Positions 57,265-64,000 of a stretch of DNA of 64,000 nucleotides are shown here, piece by piece (the stretch's first letter is position 1; every line of letters begins with the position of its first letter). A program made the position numbers and the translations under genes. The DNA is taken from contig NC_073692.1 in assembly GCF_029784155.1 (NCBI RefSeq), positions 272,305,827 to 272,369,826 of the forward strand. Reading direction: 5' to 3'. A model generated the notes under the pieces. The model ran no database searches and was not told where the DNA came from. It saw only the letters and a program-made list of their open reading frames with translations. This stretch comes from Uranotaenia lowii (Eukaryota > Arthropoda > Insecta > Diptera > Culicidae).

Positions 57265-60224
57265 CTACAAATACAAATTACGGTGATTAATCATTCATAA
57301 AATTATCAACAATTTCGTCCGAATATTTGGCGCACCGAATATTCGACAAATTAAAAATTTGGATATTATTAGGCCCGAATATCCAGTATAGCTTTATTCT
57401 AAAATCTGAATCACTGATTGAAGATACTGATCACTGATTTCCGAAACTATAGATGAAAATTTTATCTTGAACTTCAAATTCATGGGTTTTGAATTCAGTG
57501 TTCAGATTTTTGAAATGGTACAGTTTTTTTCGATTTAAACTTCAAAATTTTGATTTTCAATTTTACTACGCTATGAAATCAAACAAAACAGTTTTGTAAT
57601 GTTTGTTGGTATAGGAATTATGATTGTGTTATCATAAATTTAAAAACCATAATTTTCTAATTTCTCCGTATTTTTTTTTTAAATATTCATTTCGAAATTG
57701 AAATTCCTTGGCTAAAATACAGTGGATGAATCTAAATTGAACAAATGTATCAGTCTAATAAGTTGCCATGGATCCAAAGAAGAAACAAACATGAGTTTGT
57801 TTTTTCAGAACAAAATATTAAAATTTGTGATACAAACATAAAAATTCATATTTATTCATGTAAACGTTACCTAAAAACTATGCAAGAAATCATGAATAAC
57901 TTTTTGAGCAATACGAGCCCCAAATCGATTAAGTCCAATGTAACATTATTTTTTATCTTTGGAGGTTTTCGTAGATGTTGTTCGGTGATGTTTAAAAGAA
58001 AGATTTGCTTAATTTTTAACGTTTCGGTTTACTGTTTGTTTCAACCATAAACTATTTTATATTATAAAATGAGGAATTTTTTTTTTCAATAACTATAGCC
58101 TAATTAATAACATAACGTGAAAATACAAAAGTAAAAACACTCACAAGAAAATTATTTTTCCGCCTGCTAAGGTCGTTGCTTTAATTGGAAAAGAAGTCAA
58201 GTCAATTGCTGCTGCTGCTGGTTGTCGTCGGGACGTCGATTTATCAAAGGTTTTTGATGATCTCGTTCTCTCTCCTCTCTGAGTTTAGTCCATAGTCCGT
58301 TGTAGGCATTTATTTATCTTAAACTTTGATATGCTGGTAAATGAACCCCAAAACTGTAAACTCCAGATTGACTTTTTTTCTTTTTAATTTTTTTCAATAA
58401 GAATTCTAAATTGAGATCGTGATTTCCAACTTTTGTAATGAGAACTTTGGAATTGTGATACAAAAATAATGTTTGATTTATTGTGTCTGAAAAAAAAACT
58501 TCAACAGGGAATTAAAAATTTAAAAAATATGTGTTGAATCGTAAAGACAAAAGTTTCCGTTTTAAAACTCGTGTTAAAAACAGAAGACAAGTATGTCGAA
58601 AATCGGTAGGGTCGACTTAGGTGATTATGATCGAAATAACTATGATTTCTTGTTAGGTCATAACTTTAAATCTCGGAAATATTTCTAGAGGAATCTAAAC
58701 ACTGCGTCTAGATAGGATGTGTGATCTTTCAAAAAATTACCATTCATTAGTCATGAAGTATTTTCGTTTTTACTTGTAGGTTATTTTGAACGGCTTATTT
58801 TCAAGATTTTGATAGTTATTGGTATTTTAATCATAAAAGGTAAGTTTAAATAATTAAACAAGGCCTCAAAACAAGTGTGCATAACTACCATAATTTAACT
58901 AAAATTCTACTATATTTTTGAAAAATATTATGTAACTGCAATCCTCTGAGAATTTGTGAGATCAGTTTTTAGCAGTAATTTATTACACTTGAAACTGCAT
59001 CTATTACTTGTACATTTGAAACCAACATTTAATCAAATTTACTGTGACTTATAAGATTGAATGCACTTCAGAATAATTTTATATTCCCAGAGACATGAAT
59101 TTCATGAACTGAGATGACACACTTGGTATCTGTAACTTTCAAAAAACGATAGATTATCACATTCAATTCATTTGCATTCTTTGGGTTCGTAAAATGACCA
59201 TAATCAGGACTGATTTTTTTTTTGTATTTATTTGTGACACTTGTGAAATGACTAGTAAACAAGATAATTGAAAACATTATTTAACACACGATTTCAATTT
59301 TTTTTGTGTGCATCAATCAAAAATATGTATTAAATTCAATCAAGTGTCGTCAACTCAGCTTTTCTACATCCATAACGATTTTTTGTAGGATGTTTTTAAT
59401 CATTTTTAGAAAAGGTGATAAAAGCTTTAAAATAGAATTGAATTCGTCTAAATATTCAATGATATAAATGTGATGAAATATCCAAACCAATGAAATAAGT
59501 TTTAATAATTTTAAATTTTTGACCGGGAAATCCGGGAATTTCAAAATGAAAAAGTTGTGGTCACCCTGGATTGGAACAAATTAATCTCGTTACATATTTG
59601 CCGATTTGTTGTCGTTTTTCCTAACCCCTCCTTTGGACGAGGTTTATAATTCGACTCTTCTACCTAACCAAGCATTTTTTTAGACCAAACTTTAATAATT
59701 TTTTTAAAAATAATAAATTAATAAAAAATTGGTACTTTTTCACTTTTTTCATGTTTTTAAGCTTCCTTATCAAACAGTTGCCATTAATGTGGATTGTTAA
59801 GTTAACGTGATTTAAAGCGCAAAAGTAGGTTGATACAATGATAGGCTTGGTTTTATGCCGATTGAAGTGAACCCCGTCGCAGTGGGCTCTCCCCTACAAG
59901 GAAAAAAAAGAAAAACCCCGTATTAAGGCGGGTTTGGGCTATATCGATTTGGTTGAATTAAATAATGCCAAAATTCCAAATTTTATTTATAATAAGCGAT
60001 TGAATTAGTGTGCAAAATTCTTTTCGTATCGTCGTACAACGTCTTATTACGTTCATGAATATTTAACAGCAAGTGTAATACCCAGGTTTGGTTGAGTGGT
60101 CCAAAATAAGTCCCTAATGAATTAAGTAGGACCTATTTTCGACATGGGTTAAATTGCTATCAAAACATGTTTTTTTGGTTCATAGCTGTGAACATGTTCG
60201 TAGTTCAAGGCAATCCCTGGGCAG
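57265..60224. other. AT-rich sequence, no gene supported
   Basis: No repeat family from the window recurs here except a possible GTGGTCACCCTG end at 59555-59566. At 58121-58281 the plus strand is open for 54 codons including a (GCT)n Ala run, but has no Met and no splice acceptor at its edge; left unannotated. Confidence 0.35.
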
Positions 60225-60990
60225 TCGGACTATGACATCACCAATAAATTCAATGCCGACCAGTGCACCGTCAGAAGGATTCATCTGCGCGAAGGAATAC
60301 GATCATATCGGGCAAGCAAGGAACCAAACCGGACATTGAAGCAGAATGTAATTGCCAAATGATGTGCCCGGAAGTTAAACAATAAAGTTCAAACGAAGTA
60401 CGATGGATGCATCCTCATGGATGACGAAACGTACGTGAAGATGGATTTTGGGCAGCGTCCTGGCCAAAAATTGTACAAAGCCACTGCACTGGTCGGGGTG
60501 ATATCCCTGCCAAGTTCAAATTCGTTTTCGCCGATAAGTTTGCAAGAAAGTCTTTGATCTGGCAAGGTATTTGCAGCTGCGGACGAAAAAACCCGGTTTT
60601 TGTGACAAACAAGACCATGGACTCCAAGATGTACAAAGAGGAGTGCCTGAGAAAACGAATTCTTCCGTACATTAGATCTCACAAAGGACCAGTAAAGTTT
60701 TGGCCAGATTTGGCAAGCTGCCACTACAGCAAAGAGATACTACAGTGATATCGGGCCAAGGAGGATTTTGTCGAAAAGGACATCAACTCACCCAACTGCC
60801 ATCAATTCCACCCTATCGAATAATATTGGGCAATTTTTAAGTAGAAGATGAAGAAGAATGGTATTACCACTCGGGTTGCAACGTGATGATGAGATGGTGG
60901 AACAAAATGGCCGCTGAGGTCAGCGAAGAGGGTGTCCAACTATGATGAGTGGCATTCGACGAAAAGTTCGAAATTTCACAGAACGACATC
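60225..60990 (+). pseudogene. DD37E-like mariner transposase, second family, decayed
   Basis: Related to, but clearly distinct from, the copies at 9.8 and 28 kb. The end of the helix-turn-helix domain is visible (NKFNADQCTVRRIHLREG), then a TGA after LKQNVIAK. The catalytic region has CILMDDETYVKMDFGQRPGQ. A frameshift follows near 60500, then KFKFVFADKFARKSLIWQGI, EECLRKRILPYIRSHKGP and FWPDLASCHYSKE. A stop lies after EILQ, then the weakened Glu motif HQFHPIE and a further stop. Thirty-six codons (counting the stop) separate the second Asp and the Glu, one fewer than DD37E, probably by a codon loss. The C-terminal tail (ITTRVAT, RWWNKMAAEVSEEGVQ) also needs shifts. No terminal repeats were identified. 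Confidence 0.82.
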
Positions 60991-61907
60991 AATATATGTA
61001 TTTGTTCTATGATTTTTCCCTTAAAGTTCAATAATAACCTACATTTTGAAGACATAAAATTTTTATTCCGTTTACATTGCTCCGAGATAGACCCGTTTTA
61101 GTGCGTCCAAATTTAAGATGAACTGTGCTTATCATATGTATCTGATTTGTAAGCATACTAGAAGCCCTGGTCACAAATATTGACCACAAAGTATGCAATC
61201 AAAACTTTCCTTCGGCTTTTTTTAAACATTTCTGTGTTTATCAAATGATATTAAAACTGATTTAAATATTTTCGTTTCTCATCATTTCACTCAAAAATAT
61301 TCAGAAAGTTTGATTATAGTTGAGCAACAAAACAGACCAAAAAATTGGGAATCAATTGCTTGAAGCGCCACACAGCGATCAATCCGAGAACTTTTTCCAC
61401 AAATCTTCATGACTTTGCTTCGCAAATCAATTATTTTATAACGAATGACACACTTCTGACCACCATAAATCAACTAAGGCTCATTGTTTTGGATGTAGAT
61501 TGTAAATTAAACCAGATGCAAGCGAATTTTTTTTCTTGTTTGAGTTATAGGTTTATAAATTTTACCATTCATTTTGACTGGTCACGGGCCGAGTATCCAT
61601 AGTGAAATTTATTTAGTAAAAGAAAAATACACAGGTTTGTGGAGATTCAAAATTCAAGAAAAGTCGTATTTTTTTGAGAATTTTAAAACGAATTATTGAA
61701 CAAAGTGTCAAACCAGTCATTTTGACAGGTGCGATGTTTCTAGTGTTAAAAAACAGCCCATACTATTTACAATTGATTTCAAACAATTAATGAAGAATTT
61801 GTTCAAAAATTTCGAAATTTATAGATTTTGTGATAGGTATCGTAGAAAATGAAAAAAAAAAATTAGCTTAAAAATTCAACTCGAACTAAGATTTCCATCT
61901 CCAACAG
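60991..61907. other. AT-rich sequence, no gene seen
   Basis: If the exon at 61908 is real this is its upstream intron. Nothing else supported. Confidence 0.3.
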
Positions 61908-62120
61908 AATAAACTTTCGCCAACGCAAAAGTTTTCTGAAGAAGCACAAAAAGACAAAACAGACAGCTAAAAGGGTGCAGCGCTTTGCGGAAAAGGTGAG
62001 CGCAAGAAATTATTTCAACTGGATGGAATTTCTTTCGACGACCAACCGGCAGGATGACTGCGCAAAAATGAAGAAATGGGCAATAGAAAATTCACCTGAA
62101 GAATGGCTGAACAGCAGAAG
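61908..62120 (+). CDS. candidate internal exon of an unknown protein
   Basis: Bounded by an acceptor-like TTTCCATCTCCAACAG and a donor-like AGAAG/GTAGGT. The frame from 61909 is open across the whole exon (70 codons plus 2 nt). It starts basic (NFRQRKSFLKKHKKTKQTAK), continues RVQRFAEKVSARNYFNWMEF and ends DDCAKMKKWAIENSPEEW then LNSR. Codon use and the mix of Trp, Tyr, Cys and charged residues look like real protein and differ from the AT-rich surroundings. No domain is recognised. Neighbouring exons were not found; a 32-bp gap to the next AG (62152) is too short for an insect intron and leads to a quick stop. It could be a host exon or a remnant of one. Confidence 0.45.
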
Positions 62121-63385
62121 GTAGGTGGGTAATCTGATTTTCTATTTTGCAGCATCAGTGCACGTTTTACTCCCTGATTTGTGACGGACGTACAGATTTC
62201 AACTGGGATTTCCTTCGAGGGGCAATGTAATTAGCATAAAAGGATAGCGGTTTCGTATAGCGAAAGAAGGACTTGTCATGGTGCTTTCTGTGAGGGGTTT
62301 GTGTGAAGGCGAAAAAAAATCAAGGGTAATTTATAGTTTTTTTGGGGAACAATGATGTCTTCTTTTTGCCTTTAAACTTTGTAAGCTTTTTTGAATTCCG
62401 TTTATATTTGGTAAACAATTCCTCGGATTCAAATAATTTAAAGGTTAAAAAAAATTAGTTCAAATCAAATGGATTAAACTTAATTTTTTCGTTCGAAATC
62501 CAGAGTAGCAAAGGAAAACTTTGAATTCAGAGAAGCAAATCGTGTAAATCACACAAAAAAAAGGTGTTTGCTTAATCTTTATTTATATCAATTAACAGAC
62601 TCCGTTTGCTCTGGCTCACCTTTTCAGACAGATTAAGGAACCACGCTAAAGCTAACCTATGATGAGAAGTGTGTTGCTGCTAGAAATTTTAATTAATTTT
62701 CACCCCATTTGATGTTTGAAGCCACAGTCGGAAAACGCTTATTTACATTTGGTCTTATTCGTGATATGAATCATTTTCTGACGGCGGAATGACGATTGCC
62801 GCAAGATTTAAGGGTAAATAATCGCGGTATGATTTTTTTTACTCCAGAATAATTTAATTTCGAGTGGTTTCAACTTAGATTCTCTCCAGTAAAAATAATT
62901 GACAACAGAAACTAGATTGAAAAGTTAACGAATTAGCTCTCAAAAGTATTTATCCAAGAGTCCCAACTGAAAAGGCTATCATAACAATCGAAAACCAATA
63001 GTAGATTATAAACTTCACCATTCATTTGTGAAAGGAAGTGAGAAGGGAAAAACAAAAAAAAATCCTTGATAAAATACCTGTCATGGATGCTGGCTGTAGC
63101 ACGAAAACCGCTAGTTGAGTTGAGTTGAGTTGAAATCTCCATGGATTTAATCCACCCAAGGGGTGTGGAGTAGAAAATCACTGGAAGTCGATTCACAGAA
63201 GCAGGAGCAAAATCCAGTTCAAGGGTATAATCAATTTGAATCCGTCGTCGGAATGACAGATCGCACCGAGAAATATCTCTCGTCCGGGATTACCTTTCAA
63301 CGTTTCTAGCCGGTTCTATCCAACAGAACCAATAGTGTTTGGAACGGAAGGAGAATGACTTTGCTCTTACCTACTGTATACATAC
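62121..63385. other. unassigned sequence
   Basis: No repeat family recognised. A small GAGTT repeat (four copies of TTGAG) is at 63114-63133. A minus-strand frame at 62933-63196 has a donor-like ACAG/GTATTT inside it near 63080 but no clear start. Confidence 0.3.
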
Positions 63386-63490
63386 CTTATGCTTCAGGGT
63401 GGCTTGGAAAAATACCGAGCAGGAATCGATGTCATCGCCTGTATTTTGGAAAATTGAGCTCCGTTTGATTGGAAAACGTGAAAAGATTAC
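63386..63490 (-). CDS. candidate internal exon, minus strand, unknown protein
   Basis: On minus, a very strong acceptor (long pyrimidine tract, TTTTCCTTCATTCAG, at 63491-63510) opens a 105-bp exon that ends at a consensus donor AAG/GTATGT (63380-63385). Exactly one frame is open, giving 35 codons beginning VIFSRFPIKRSSIFQ and ending SCSVFFQATLKHK; the other two frames stop early. The reading frame has intact phase 0 at both ends. No family recognised, and partner exons were not found. Confidence 0.4.
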
Positions 63491-63510
63491 CTGAATGAAG
63501 GAAAAGAACA

Positions 63511-64000
63511 AAAAAAAAACAATCGGTTAATGATCAATGGAACAGATTATAGTTAAGATCAGTAGAGAAAATCTTGGTAGCTGTTAAAATGCCGAATAAC
63601 GAATTTGATTGGCTCAGAAAACAGATCTAGTAACAAGTAATAAAATTAATCCTCTAGACGCATTTAGACGTGGTCCACTAAAATCGACACAAAACCAATG
63701 CCAATCATAATTTTTACTCACTAAGATATGCTTAATCCATTTTTTTTTGTTCTGAAATAATGATTGGCATTTAATTCTTATAATTACCACAATTCTGGAT
63801 TGACTTTTGAGATAAAAAACTAAGTTAGGTAAGAGAGATGAAACATAACTCCCGTCCATAGGCGAGGAAGGGAAACAGCATTTATCAAAAAATATGCACA
63901 ATATTTACTTTGCATGCATCTGCGCTTCCTAAGCCAATTCCGTCTTTATCCACCGGAAGACAAAATCAAACAAAACAATCAGTAGCAGCCATAAAAAACT
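63511..64000. other. AT-rich sequence at window end
   Basis: No gene supported; the minus frame 63614-63901 shows no family signature. Confidence 0.3.

Noticed and set aside
58121..58281. Open 54-codon stretch with Ala run
   Set aside because: No Met, no acceptor, and the Ala run is a GCT microsatellite; within chance expectation.
53981..59566. A single 5.6-kb element with CAGGATGGCCAC and GTGGTCACCCTG ends
   Set aside because: The 12-bp ends match at 10 of 12, but the flanking octamers (TTGATTGA and GATTGGAA) do not match and the interior is unrelated pieces; kept only as a weak possibility.

Overview
This is AT-rich eukaryotic DNA, almost certainly from an insect and most probably a mosquito (Culicidae). 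The evidence is three DD37E mariner-like transposase remnants (ITmDD37E is a group known from mosquitoes), RTE- and CR1/jockey-type non-LTR retrotransposons, a tRNA-headed SINE, many MITEs and short GT-AG introns. Species cannot be named from the sequence. I see no complete host gene. The window reads as intergenic or intronic DNA built mostly of nested transposons, with a few exon-like islands.

Layout. 1-6 kb: a SINE cut by the window edge, a MITE, and a degenerate tandem array at 4.0-5.2 kb. 6.0-9.5 kb: a decayed but nearly full-length RTE on the minus strand. 9.7-10.6 kb: an internally deleted DD37E element. 10.98-11.02 kb: a possible minus-strand first exon. 12.9-13.1 kb: a 9-bp minisatellite. 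13.7-25.3 kb: a cluster of hAT-like non-autonomous elements with 8-bp target duplications, nested three deep and also carrying a SINE and a foldback element with two tRNA-like modules. 27.9-30.2 kb: a second DD37E copy whose terminal repeat was split by another TA-inserting element. 31.2-34.4 kb: a second RTE with an exact 11-bp duplication. 37.6-41.1 kb: inverted-repeat DNA enclosing a two-exon coding fragment with a 62-bp intron.

41.7-45.8 kb: two Helitrons carrying arrays of a roughly 150-bp repeat. One is inserted in the other in opposite orientation, producing a 3-kb palindrome. 46.9-48.9 kb: a 5'-truncated non-LTR retrotransposon whose 3' end runs into 62.7 perfect copies of a heptamer. 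49.8 and 53.7 kb: two more SINEs, the second with a base-exact 5' inversion. 53-57.3 kb: several MITEs and a 255-bp near-perfect hairpin. 60.2-61.0 kb: a third, different DD37E pseudogene. 61.9-62.1 kb (+) and 63.4-63.5 kb (-): two open, splice-flanked stretches that may be host exons.

The autonomous elements (RTE, CR1-like, DD37E) are all broken by frameshifts, stops or deletions. The non-autonomous ones depend on enzymes not encoded here. The main value of the window is its insertion stratigraphy, because several target duplications are exact enough to order the events.
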